A stretch of DNA of 40,044 nucleotides from Apilactobacillus xinyiensis (GCF_019656235.1 NZ_BPLL01000015.1:1-40044); one strand, 5' to 3'. Shown: positions 25,462 through 33,481, numbered from the stretch's first letter. The notes: generated by a model not told the origin, from the letters alone. Numbers and translations are program-made.

Positions 25462-27987
25462 ATGAATAAGAAAATAAAAATGTATGCTTCTTTATTATCA
25501 ATAATAGCAGCCTCAACCGGAGCAATCGCTGTTGCCCCCCAGGTTGTTAGAGCTGATCCTAATACGGTAAATGCTAATAGTGATGCAAGTAGTTCTACAT
25601 TTGCTATAAGAAGAATTGATGGTTTAACTGTTGGATCAAATCGAGTTAGTCTATACGTTCCAGGTGCACGTAACTTTCCGGGAACTATTTACGCAATTGG
25701 AGTAAAGAGACCTGATCAATCGAGTTACATGTGGTGGAGTTCAGGAATTGATGAGAGCAATGATGGAACCATTTTTTCAGTGTCTTTTACAAATCCAACA
25801 AACCAAATGTTCGTATCTAGTCCATTTAATGTTGGTAAAAAAATGACTTTTGTTGTCCAATTTAAAGTAAATGGGCAAAATATTCAAAGTGATGCTTATT
25901 CTAAGCCATTGGATAATACAATTATCATGACATCTAAAACTGCTGCTAAAAGCCTTTTAGACGTTCTGAGTCCATTTATTGGTAATGATGCAGTTCAAGA
26001 CGGTAAAAATGATATTGAAGATAGTACCACCCTAACAGGCATTGCTCAAGCTACGATTAATGCAATTTTTAGATCATTTGACAAAATGTCGGATGATTTT
26101 AATGCAAAAATTGATGGCATGAATAACTTAAGCGATAATGACAAAAATGATTTAAAGAAACAATTTGCTAACAAAATTAGCGCTGCTAAAAGTAAATTAA
26201 ATGGTACCACTAGTATTAATGACATCACTAGTGGCTTTAACGATGTAAAATCCGGTTATGACGATTTATTAAATCAAGCAAAAAATAATAGTGATTCTAA
26301 TTTGAGTGGTCAAAAGCAGAAACGAATCAAAGCTTTAGATGATGATTTAAGTAGTAAGAAGAGTCAGATTGATAAAATGAGTTTATCTGATGATTTAAAA
26401 AATGCTGCTAAACAAGAGCTTCAATCTATTCATGATAGAGCTGTTGAACAGGTTAACAATGCTAATACTTTGAAAGATATAGATTCAGCTGGTGTTGGTG
26501 GTACTAATGATTTGGATAATGCTTTTAGAAAAATAAATAGTAAACATGAAAATATTAGAGCTAGTCGAGATTTATACAAACGAACATTATCAGATAAAGC
26601 TGCTCAATTAAATGCTCAAATAGATAATCTAACTAACTTAAGTGATACTAAAAAAGCTGAATACAAAAATCAAATTAATAAAGAATTATCAGTTGGTACT
26701 AACGAAATTGATAAGGAAAGTGACGATAGTAAATTCTCAGGGATTGCTACTACATACTCTAAAAATATGCAGGATTTATTTGATGGGATAAAAACTAATC
26801 ACGATAATGGACTTAACAATGAAAAGTTAACTGCTACATCTAAAAATTCCAAATTACAACAAACACATGATAATTTAGTTAAGCAATTAGATAATTTAGG
26901 CAACCTTACTAAAGATCAAAAGGCTGCATTGACTAAGAGATTAGAGGATACTTTAATAGATGCGTTCACATCCGTTACTGAGGCTGCTAACAGTAATCAA
27001 ATTGATAAAGCAGTAAATGATGGCATTGATAACATGAACAATATTTTTAAAGATACTAAGACTAATCACGATGCCAATTTACAAACATATAAGGATAGTC
27101 AGATTGATAAACTTAATAATTATGCTAATCAAGACAAAAACATTATTGATGGTTTAACAAATCTTTCAGATGCCGAGAAAAATATTATGAAGTCAACCAT
27201 TGATGCTAAATTAAATACAGCTATTGCAAAGGTTGAGGCTGCTAACGGTAATTCTGCGGTTGATGCAACTGTTGCTGCTGGAAAAAAGGATATGGATGAC
27301 TATGCAAATTCACAAAAGTCTAATCATGATCAAGGCTTACAAAAATCTAAAGATTTAGCAAATAATCAATTAGATAGCCAGGCAAGTGCCATTAAAGCTA
27401 AGATTGATGGATTAACTAATTTGTCGGATAGTGATAAACAAGCGGCTAAAGATAAAGTTGACAGTGAAATCAGCACTGCTAAGCAACTGATTAGTAATTC
27501 AAAAACATCAAAAGATATTAGTGACAATTTAGCTAAAAATGCTAAGTCTCTTGATGATCAGTTTAATACTTTGAAGAATAATCATGATCAACAACTTGCT
27601 GCTAATATAGCTACTGCAACTGGCGATTTAAATGCTAAGCGTGACAACTTATTGAAGATGTTGAACGATTTAACCAATTTGTCAGATAATCAAAAACAAG
27701 ACATTATTAAGCATTTAAATGCTGATGTTGAAACAGCTACTGATAAAATTAATCAGTCTACAAATAATTCAGATATCGCCAAGGCTAAAAATGATGGCAT
27801 TCAAGCACTGGAAAATGATTATCAATCTAATAAAAAAACACATGATGATAATTTGCAAAAAGATAAAAACAATGCTATTGCTTCATTAAAATCTGTAGTC
27901 TCAAATCAAATTGATAAAGTTAATGGCATGACTAATCTTAGTGATTTAGATAAAAAAGCCATGTTTGATCGAATTAATGCTGATTAA
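25462..27987 (+). CDS. Giant secreted repeat protein, N-terminal part ending at premature stop
   Basis: This 841-codon piece is the first part of a single gene that continues in the same frame to 30027; the TAA at 27985-27987 interrupts it. It has a signal peptide (probable cleavage after VVRA, residue 31), a unique beta-rich domain at about 45-165 (GLTVGSNRVSLYVPGARNFP, YMWWSSGIDES), and then eight of the 86-residue helical repeats carrying the TNLSD motif. The repeats resemble DUF1542/FIVAR-type modules of surface proteins, which are involved in adhesion. The frame is open from 25432; ATG at 25462 follows GGGGGAG. If translated alone, the product would lack the C-terminal wall module and be released. 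Natural length would be about 1520 aa. Confidence 0.82.
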   Translation: MNKKIKMYASLLSIIAASTGAIAVAPQVVRADPNTVNANSDASSSTFAIRRIDGLTVGSNRVSLYVPGARNFPGTIYAIGVKRPDQSSYMWWSSGIDESNDGTIFSVSFTNPTNQMFVSSPFNVGKKMTFVVQFKVNGQNIQSDAYSKPLDNTIIMTSKTAAKSLLDVLSPFIGNDAVQDGKNDIEDSTTLTGIAQATINAIFRSFDKMSDDFNAKIDGMNNLSDNDKNDLKKQFANKISAAKSKLNGTTSINDITSGFNDVKSGYDDLLNQAKNNSDSNLSGQKQKRIKALDDDLSSKKSQIDKMSLSDDLKNAAKQELQSIHDRAVEQVNNANTLKDIDSAGVGGTNDLDNAFRKINSKHENIRASRDLYKRTLSDKAAQLNAQIDNLTNLSDTKKAEYKNQINKELSVGTNEIDKESDDSKFSGIATTYSKNMQDLFDGIKTNHDNGLNNEKLTATSKNSKLQQTHDNLVKQLDNLGNLTKDQKAALTKRLEDTLIDAFTSVTEAANSNQIDKAVNDGIDNMNNIFKDTKTNHDANLQTYKDSQIDKLNNYANQDKNIIDGLTNLSDAEKNIMKSTIDAKLNTAIAKVEAANGNSAVDATVAAGKKDMDDYANSQKSNHDQGLQKSKDLANNQLDSQASAIKAKIDGLTNLSDSDKQAAKDKVDSEISTAKQLISNSKTSKDISDNLAKNAKSLDDQFNTLKNNHDQQLAANIATATGDLNAKRDNLLKMLNDLTNLSDNQKQDIIKHLNADVETATDKINQSTNNSDIAKAKNDGIQALENDYQSNKKTHDDNLQKDKNNAIASLKSVVSNQIDKVNGMTNLSDLDKKAMFDRINAD

Positions 27988-29400
27988 GATGATAAGATAC
28001 TAGCCATTAACCGTGCTCTTACAACAAACAGTGCAAATAGTATTGGTACAAACGCCCAAAATATGATTACAAACTACGTTGCTAATAAGGACAAAATTCA
28101 AAAAGAAAACTTACGTCATACTAAGTCATTAGTCAATAAAGCTTTAGATTCACAGTTAAAAGATCTTCAAGATCAAGTTGATGCATTGACTAACTTAAGT
28201 TCAGCTGATAAAAGTAAGATAAAGTCTACATTAGCCAAACAAGTTTTAGATAATCAAGACAACATTAATAATTTAGATAATGAAAATAACGTTAATGCTG
28301 CTTATGATAGTCAAAAACAAATTTTGCAGAATATGTTTAACGATGTCAAAGATAGTCATGATAAAACATTGCAAAACTCTAAAAATAACGCCATTGCCAA
28401 GTTACAAAATGAATATGACAGCTTAAATGATGAAATAGATTCATTAACTAACCTTTCAGATGGACAAAGAAGTAGTTTAATAAATCAGTTATCTAAAAAG
28501 TTCAATGACTATCAAAATAAAATTAGTCAAGATAACAATGATAATGACATTAATTCAGACGATGACCAGGGTATATCTGATATGGATAACATTTTCAACA
28601 CTGTCAAAGCCGGTCATGATAGAGATTTAGCTAATGATAAGCAAAACGATAAAAGTAAAGTGAACAGCGCTGTTAATGATGCTAAAAACATGATAAATAA
28701 CTTAACTAATCTTAGTGATGCGGAAAAGCAAGCCTTCTTAGATAATCTTTCGAGTATTAGTGATGAAACTAATAATATGATTGATAGTTCCGTAACTACC
28801 GGTGATGCTGATGAAGCAACACAAAATGCAATTAACAATATCAAACAATATGCAAATGATCAAAAACAAGCGCATGATGATGCTCTTAAGGCTAGCAAAG
28901 ATGATGCTAAGGTTGAATTATCAAATCAATTGCATGATATTAATCTTAGAGTGGGTCAACTTACTAATTTATCACCAGAACAAAGAAAAATTGCAGCAGA
29001 TACTTTAAGTAATATTGGAAATGCTTCTCAAAATGAAATTGATGCAGCGATTAAAGATGGTCAAATCAACGATAGCGCTAGTTTAGCTACCAAGAATATG
29101 AATGATTTCTTTAATAAATTAAAAGCTGACCATGATGAAGGATTAAAAAATGATCGTATTGTTGCGGGTCAAGGTTTAGGTGCCAGTTTTGTTTTCTTAT
29201 CAGGTAGCTTAGATGATTTAGATAATTTAACTCCAGACCAAAAACAAGAAGCTAGAGCTAAATTGAACGATGTATTAAGTAAATATAATGACCAAATTAA
29301 TAAAGGAATGAAAACTGATGATATTAATTCAGCTCTCAATCAAGCTTTAAACGAATTAAATCATATTTATGACAATAGCAAAAAGTTAAATGCATCGCAG
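26119..29400 (+). repeat. Tandem repeats, 13 units of about 258 bp
   Basis: The motif L-T-N-L-S-D or a close variant starts at 26119, 26377, 26629, 26896, 27154, 27412, 27670, 27928, 28186, 28444, 28702, 28960 and 29218. Intervals are 258 bp in ten of twelve cases, otherwise 252 and 267. Each unit also carries a K..HD..L signature. Units differ much at DNA level, so this is an old, length-constrained protein repeat rather than a recent duplication. The premature stop lies in unit 8. Confidence 0.9.
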
Positions 29401-30027
29401 AACTATGATTATTATAATTTCAATACTTTTGATAATAACGACAATAATTCGAATGGTAGTAATCACAAACCAGATAATTCACAAAGTAGTGGAAATATTA
29501 AAATTGCTTGCACCAATCGTCGAATTAATAAATCCAATATCTTTAAATCAGTGCCAGTAGCTGTATATACAAATAAATCAATCAAGTTATATTATGGTCC
29601 ATACTTTAAAAATCGACTTAATTGGAAATATTCCGATAAAGATTCTTTGAATTTAGGTAGACCTTCATTCATTGTTAGAAGAGTTATGTATGGTAAAAAT
29701 GGTAAACCAATCGCTTACTATGTTCAAAATATGGACTACAAGACTAGCAATAGTGATTCTTATAAGAAATATGGTTGGATTAGATCAACTGGTAATATGA
29801 TAAGAGGTTTGTATTATAGCAAGGCTCCTAGCAAGACTTTGGTAATTAAAGCTAAGCATGGTTTAAACTACTATAGAAAAGCTAATTTAAGTTCTAAGGT
29901 TGGTCATTATAAGAATGGTCAAAAATTACACATTAAAAAAATTGTTCGTAGTGGCCTTACAACTAGAATATTATTATCTAATGGCAAATATGTTTCAGGA
30001 AATAAATTACTAGTAAAAATTATGTAG
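27988..30027 (+). pseudogene. Giant secreted repeat protein, C-terminal part beyond the stop
   Basis: Continues the same frame directly after the TAA, with 25 codons before the first ATG at 28063. That ATG has no ribosome binding site, so independent translation is unlikely. It holds the rest of repeat 8 and repeats 9-13, an asparagine/serine-rich linker (about 29400-29500), and a C-terminal region of about 180 residues ending in a DUF5776-like wall module (KHGLNYYRKANLSSKVGHYK, then LLSNGKYVSGNKLLVKI). There is no LPxTG. The frame is intact to its stop and codon use is unchanged, so the break is recent, a sequencing error, or phase-variable. Confidence 0.75.
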
Positions 30028-30031
30028 TATT

Positions 30032-30073
30032 AATAAATAAAGACTCTGCAAATTTGCAGGGCCTTTATTTATT
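30032..30073 (+). terminator. Intrinsic terminator after the repeat-protein gene
   Basis: A hairpin with arms AATAAATAAAG (30032-30042) and CTTTATTTATT (30063-30073) enclosing an inner CTGCAAATTTGCAG stem. It follows the stop by five bases. Confidence 0.75.
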
Positions 30074-30122
30074 TTCTTGTGGAGTTCATAAAACACCTTT
30101 TAGCTAATATTACCTAGATAAT

Positions 30123-30151
30123 TTAGTTATCATTTGGAAATCGATAACTAA
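30123..30151. promoter_or_regulatory. Inverted repeat upstream of CPBP gene
   Basis: TTAGTTATC (30123-30131) and GATAACTAA (30143-30151) form a perfect 9-bp inverted repeat around an 11-base loop. It has no T run and lies about 120 bases before the CPBP start, so it may be an operator. The rest of the 195-base gap shows a TATAAT at 30223-30228 and nothing else. Confidence 0.35.
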
Positions 30152-30268
30152 GTTAAAAACGGTCAATTATTATTTATTAGTAAATATTGTGCAAATTAAT
30201 ACGTAGTTTGTAATTTTAAAATTATAATTAAATTGTTACATAAATATTTTATGATTGGGGATTTTATA

Positions 30269-30934
30269 ATGAATAAGCAGTTTTTTAAATTCACTGCCTT
30301 GCCAGTAGGTATTTTTATTGTATTATTGTACGTTACACCTTTGATAACTAATTTGTTTCACGCCAGTGTTTCAACTTACTTAGTGGTGTATATGTTAATG
30401 CAAGTACTCTTGTTAGCTGTAGGTCCAATGTGCCTTTACAAAAATGAGTACTTAGACTCTTTGAAAGATTTTAAAAAGCATGTAGCTAAGTATGTTTTAT
30501 TAGCAGTTGTGCTTTGGATAGTTATAGCAATTGCACAAGTGATTTCAGCTAAAATGACGGGTGTGAGCGCTAGCAATCAAACTTTTATTAATAGCGTAAC
30601 TGATAAAGGAACTTTGTTGTCTTTTTCATTGTCAATTGTGCTAACTTTTGTAGCACCAATCAATGAAGAATTAATTTTTAGAAGAATTTTAATCGGTAAT
30701 TTTAAATCATATGTTCCAGTATGGGCTTTAATCATTGTTTCTTCGATTTTATTTGGACTTATTCATATGCACACAGTTCAAGATTTACAAGTTATTTTTC
30801 CATATATAATCATTGGATTGTTGTTTGCATGTGCTTACGTTAAAAATAAATATAATATTGTGGTTTCCACTTTTTGTCATATATTTTTAAATTTTGTAGT
30901 GTCATTAATTGGTTTGATTGCCGCTAGTCGATAA
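30269..30934 (+). CDS. CPBP family intramembrane metalloprotease
   Basis: A 221-aa membrane protein with about six to seven helices, of the CAAX protease and bacteriocin-processing (Abi/CPBP) family. All family motifs are present: NEELIFRRIL (EExxxR), FGLIHMH (FxxxH) and HIFLNFV (HxxxN), so it is probably active. In lactic acid bacteria such proteins can mature or give immunity to bacteriocins, but no bacteriocin gene lies next to it here. The frame is open from 30233; ATG at 30269 follows GGGGA and starts the natural MNKQFFKF. Confidence 0.87.
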   Translation: MNKQFFKFTALPVGIFIVLLYVTPLITNLFHASVSTYLVVYMLMQVLLLAVGPMCLYKNEYLDSLKDFKKHVAKYVLLAVVLWIVIAIAQVISAKMTGVSASNQTFINSVTDKGTLLSFSLSIVLTFVAPINEELIFRRILIGNFKSYVPVWALIIVSSILFGLIHMHTVQDLQVIFPYIIIGLLFACAYVKNKYNIVVSTFCHIFLNFVVSLIGLIAASR

Positions 30935-30941
30935 TAATAAT

Positions 30942-30969
30942 TTGCACGATATCCTATTTTTGATAGAAT
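30942..30969 (+). promoter_or_regulatory. Likely promoter of the acetaldehyde dehydrogenase gene
   Basis: TTGCAC (30942-30947) and TAGAAT (30964-30969) are 16 bases apart, about 42 bases before the ATG. Consensus match only. Confidence 0.4.
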
Positions 30970-31011
30970 TTATAATAGTAACAAATTTTATTGAAAAGTG
31001 GGAGGATTATA

Positions 31012-32388
31012 ATGACTGAAGTTAATGAAATGATTAATAATTTAGTTAAAAAAGCTAACGTTGCCTTAAAAGAAATGTCAGATTTTGATCAAGAAAAAGT
31101 TGATAAAATTGTTGATGCTATGGTTCAAGCTGGGCTAGAACACAGTGTTGAACTAGGTAACTTAGCATATTCAGAAACCGGTCGTGGAGTTGCTCATGAT
31201 AAAGCTATCAAGAACGTCTTCGCTTCTGGACAAGTAGGTGCAAGCATTAAGAATCATAAAACTGTAGGCATTATCGATGAAGATAATGAAAACAAAACTA
31301 TTACAGTTGCTGAACCTTTAGGCGTACTAGCTGGGATTACGCCAGTAACTAACCCCACTTCTACCACTATTTTTAAATCAATACTTTCAATGAAAACTAG
31401 AAACGCAATTATTTTTAGTTTCCATCCTCAAGCTATGAAGTCGTCTGCAAAGGCTGCTGAAATTGTTAGAGATTCTGCTGTATCTGCAGGAGCACCTAAA
31501 GATTGTATTCAATGGATTACTGAACCTAGTATTGAAGCTACTAATCAATTGATTAATAACCCAGGCATTGCCAGCACATTAGCTACTGGTGGTCCTGCAA
31601 TGGTTAAAGCAGCTTATTCTACTGGTAAACCAGCTTTAGGAGTTGGTCCTGGTAATGGTCCATTGTATATTGAAAAAACTGCTGACATAGATGCAGCAGT
31701 TAAGGACGTAGTTGCATCTAAGACATTTGATAACGGAATGATTTGTGCAACTGAAAATAGTCTAATTATTGATAATGATATTTATAATGAAATTAAACAA
31801 AAATTGCAAAGTAGCGGTGTATTCTTTGTAAAAGCCGAAGATCAACCAGCATTAGCTGAAGCAATGTTCAATCCAGAAACTGGTGGAGTTAAGGGTCCAA
31901 TTGCAGGTGCTAAGGCTACTAAAATTGCCAAATTAGCTGGTATTGATGTTCCAGAAGATACTAAGGTATTGGCAGCTGAACTGGATGGTATTGGCCATGA
32001 TTACTTATTATCTGGTGAAAAATTATCACCAGTTGTTTCAGTTTATAAAGCCAATAGTCAAACTGAAGCTTTTGCAACTGCTACCAAACTATTGAATTAT
32101 GGTGGACTAGGTCACACAGCAGCTATTAGAACTGGTAGTCGTGATGTAGCCGTTAAGTTCGGTGAAGAAATGCAAGCATGTCGTATTTTAGTTAACACGC
32201 CTTGTGGATTGGGTGGTGTTGGTGCTATTAATGGATTAGCTCCTTCACTTACTTTAGGTACTGGTACATGGGGTGCTAACTCTATTGATCACAATGTTAA
32301 CGACTATGATTTAATTAATCGAAAAGTTATTGCTGGATATTTAAAGAACGATAACTTAGATAAGTTAATCGAAAAGTACGCTGACTAA
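31012..32388 (+). CDS. Acetaldehyde dehydrogenase (acylating), AdhE N-terminal-half type
   Basis: A 458-aa CoA-acylating aldehyde dehydrogenase that interconverts acetyl-CoA and acetaldehyde with NADH. The catalytic cysteine is in TFDNGMICATEN, and AGITPVTNPTSTTIFKSI and YGGLGHTAAIRT match AdhE's first domain. The protein ends shortly after LGTGTWGANS, where bifunctional AdhE would continue into an iron alcohol dehydrogenase; no trace of that half is found downstream, where a terminator follows. It is either a stand-alone EutE-like enzyme or an AdhE that lost its second half. ATG at 31012 follows GGGAGG; the frame is open seven codons upstream. Well-adapted codons suggest good expression. Confidence 0.9.
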   Translation: MTEVNEMINNLVKKANVALKEMSDFDQEKVDKIVDAMVQAGLEHSVELGNLAYSETGRGVAHDKAIKNVFASGQVGASIKNHKTVGIIDEDNENKTITVAEPLGVLAGITPVTNPTSTTIFKSILSMKTRNAIIFSFHPQAMKSSAKAAEIVRDSAVSAGAPKDCIQWITEPSIEATNQLINNPGIASTLATGGPAMVKAAYSTGKPALGVGPGNGPLYIEKTADIDAAVKDVVASKTFDNGMICATENSLIIDNDIYNEIKQKLQSSGVFFVKAEDQPALAEAMFNPETGGVKGPIAGAKATKIAKLAGIDVPEDTKVLAAELDGIGHDYLLSGEKLSPVVSVYKANSQTEAFATATKLLNYGGLGHTAAIRTGSRDVAVKFGEEMQACRILVNTPCGLGGVGAINGLAPSLTLGTGTWGANSIDHNVNDYDLINRKVIAGYLKNDNLDKLIEKYAD

Positions 32389-32397
32389 AACAAAAAG

Positions 32398-32436
32398 AAA
32401 AAGCATTGATGAATAACAAATTCATCAATGCTTTTT
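32398..32436. terminator. Bidirectional terminator
   Basis: A strong hairpin (arms 32398-32413 and 32421-32436, core GCATTGATGAA/TTCATCAATGC) with T runs on both strands. It ends the dehydrogenase gene and lies just past the 3' end of the tRNA-like gene on the minus strand. Confidence 0.85.
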
Positions 32437-32441
32437 TATAT

Positions 32442-32513
32442 TAGTGAGCTGTGATGTTCCGAACACCATCTTCTCAACAAAGGATTGAGTGCTCTACCTT
32501 GAGCTAACAGCTC
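32442..32513 (-). tRNA. Degenerate tRNA-like gene, formal anticodon CUU (Lys)
   Basis: Reading the minus strand from 32513: a perfect 7-bp acceptor stem (GAGCTGT with ACAGCTC), TA at positions 8-9, a perfect 4-bp D stem (GCTC/GAGC) with a six-base loop containing GG, a perfect 5-bp anticodon stem (CTCAA/TTGAG) with loop TCCTTTG, a short variable loop, and a 4-bp T stem (GGTG/CATC) with loop TTCGGAA. All stems are kept, but U33 is C, A58 is G, the D loop is short and the 3' end reads ACTA rather than ACCA. It may be a pseudo-tRNA or a tRNA-like regulatory RNA. A promoter and a terminator frame it. Confidence 0.6.
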
Positions 32514-32532
32514 ATAACTTAACAACAGGTAC

Positions 32533-32562
32533 TATTTAACCATAATTTATTAAAAATATCAA
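32533..32562 (-). promoter_or_regulatory. Likely promoter of the tRNA-like gene
   Basis: On the minus strand TTGATA (complement of 32557-32562) and TAAATA (complement of 32533-32538) are 18 bases apart. A transcript would start about 13 bases before the acceptor stem, the usual distance for tRNA genes. Confidence 0.45.
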
Positions 32563-32569
32563 ATAAAAT

Positions 32570-32598
32570 TTTCAAAAAAGTACTAAAACATATATAAT
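32570..32598 (+). promoter_or_regulatory. Likely promoter of the two small peptide genes
   Basis: A perfect TATAAT at 32593-32598 with a weak -35 (TTTCAA, 32570-32575) 17 bases upstream. It is divergent from the tRNA-like promoter and about 40 bases before the first small ORF. Confidence 0.4.
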
Positions 32599-32636
32599 AC
32601 TAATCAATAAGTTGTAAACATAAAGGAGTTTTTAAA

Positions 32637-32714
32637 TTGTTTTATTTTTTAGAATTTATAGTAATATTTGTAGTTGTTAGTATCATTACTGTTTTCATCA
32701 GAAGACGTAAGTAG
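32637..32714 (+). CDS. 25-aa single-helix membrane peptide (first of two)
   Basis: A TTG-started ORF preceded by AAGGAG with eight bases between. The product is a hydrophobic helix with one glutamate (MFYFLEFIVIFVVVSIITVF) and a positively charged tail IRRRK, a layout that would place the tail in the cytoplasm. It resembles type I toxin peptides and regulatory membrane peptides in general form only. A second peptide of the same length follows 33 bases later. No family is recognised. Confidence 0.5.
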   Translation: MFYFLEFIVIFVVVSIITVFIRRRK

Positions 32715-32747
32715 TGAATTATTTTTAAAAATAAAGAAGGCAAGTTT

Positions 32748-32825
32748 ATGTTCGAAAAACTATGTTATACACTAATAGTAATTGCGGTAATTATTGTTTT
32801 ATCCGTGTGTTTTATTTGTTATTAA
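32748..32825 (+). CDS. 25-aa single-helix membrane peptide (second of two)
   Basis: An ATG-started ORF with GAAGG upstream. It begins MFEKLCYTL, continues with a strongly hydrophobic helix (IVIAVIIVLSV) and ends in FICY. It has three cysteines and no charged tail. Same length as the preceding peptide, but not an obvious copy. Both would be cotranscribed, followed after 32 bases by the L,D-transpeptidase gene. Function unknown. Confidence 0.45.
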   Translation: MFEKLCYTLIVIAVIIVLSVCFICY

Positions 32826-32857
32826 TGCATTTGAGTAATTTTGAAAGGTGATATATT

Positions 32858-33436
32858 TTGAAAAGAAAATTGGGGCTTCTAGTGTTAAGCTTTGCATTGA
32901 TGCTTACTTTAACTGCCTGTGGAGATAAAGCCAATGCCAGAAGTAATAATAGCGCTGATAATAATGTTAAATCAAACGTTAAGGCTAAAACGGTAACGAT
33001 TGATTGGCGAAAACCATCTGAAAATAAGCCTTATCCTAATATGAATATTAAAAAACATAATTGGTTATTGGTATCTATTAATAATCAGAGAGTTTATGTA
33101 ATGAATGCTCAAAATAAAGTTTTATACACCATGAACTGTTCCACTGGTGCTAATAATTCAACACCTCGTGGAACTTATCATATTCAAGCTGAACGTGGTG
33201 GCCATTTTTATAATGCGTCATCTAAAGAAGGTGCGAACTATTGGACTTCTTGGAAAGATCACGGCATCTACTTGTTCCATAGTGTTCCGGTAGATAAGAA
33301 CGGTAAATATGTGGTTTCACAAGCAAAAGAATTGGGCAAAAAAGCTAATTCACATGGTTGTATCAGATTATCAATTGCTGATGCTAAATGGGTGAACCAA
33401 AAAGTTCCGTTTGGAACCAGAGTTGTCATTAAATAA
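32858..33436 (+). CDS. L,D-transpeptidase (YkuD domain) lipoprotein
   Basis: A 192-aa membrane-tethered enzyme that can make 3-3 cross-links in peptidoglycan or attach groups to it; in lactobacilli related proteins are common wall-modifying enzymes. The signal peptide ends with the lipobox LTAC, cysteine 21. The YkuD catalytic site is complete: HGIYLFHS and SHGCIRLS with cysteine 168, followed by PFGTRVVI. The start is TTG at 32858 with AAAGGTGAT before it. A bidirectional terminator separates it from the convergent phosphorylase gene. Confidence 0.9.
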   Translation: MKRKLGLLVLSFALMLTLTACGDKANARSNNSADNNVKSNVKAKTVTIDWRKPSENKPYPNMNIKKHNWLLVSINNQRVYVMNAQNKVLYTMNCSTGANNSTPRGTYHIQAERGGHFYNASSKEGANYWTSWKDHGIYLFHSVPVDKNGKYVVSQAKELGKKANSHGCIRLSIADAKWVNQKVPFGTRVVIK

Positions 33437-33441
33437 AAAAG

Positions 33442-33480
33442 AAAAAGGAATGTGCATTTATATAAGCACATTCCTTTTTT
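33442..33480. terminator. Bidirectional terminator
   Basis: A hairpin with arms AAAAAGGAATGTGC (33442-33455) and GCACATTCCTTTTT (33466-33479) with A and T runs, between convergent genes. Confidence 0.88.
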
Positions 33481-33481
33481 G

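Noticed and set aside
27985-27987. Programmed readthrough of the TAA
   Set aside because: No stimulating structure or known recoding context was seen; a mutation or sequencing error is simpler.
26119-29400. Possible CRISPR array or recent DNA duplication
   Set aside because: The period is 258 bp, the units are coding and strongly diverged in DNA, and no short identical repeats with unique spacers exist.
28063-30027. Separate gene starting at ATG 28063
   Set aside because: There is no ribosome binding site, and 25 open repeat-like codons precede it in the same frame after the TAA; it is the tail of the interrupted gene.
30269-30934. Bacteriocin immunity locus around the CPBP gene
   Set aside because: No double-glycine leader peptide or bacteriocin ORF was found within about 1 kb on either strand.
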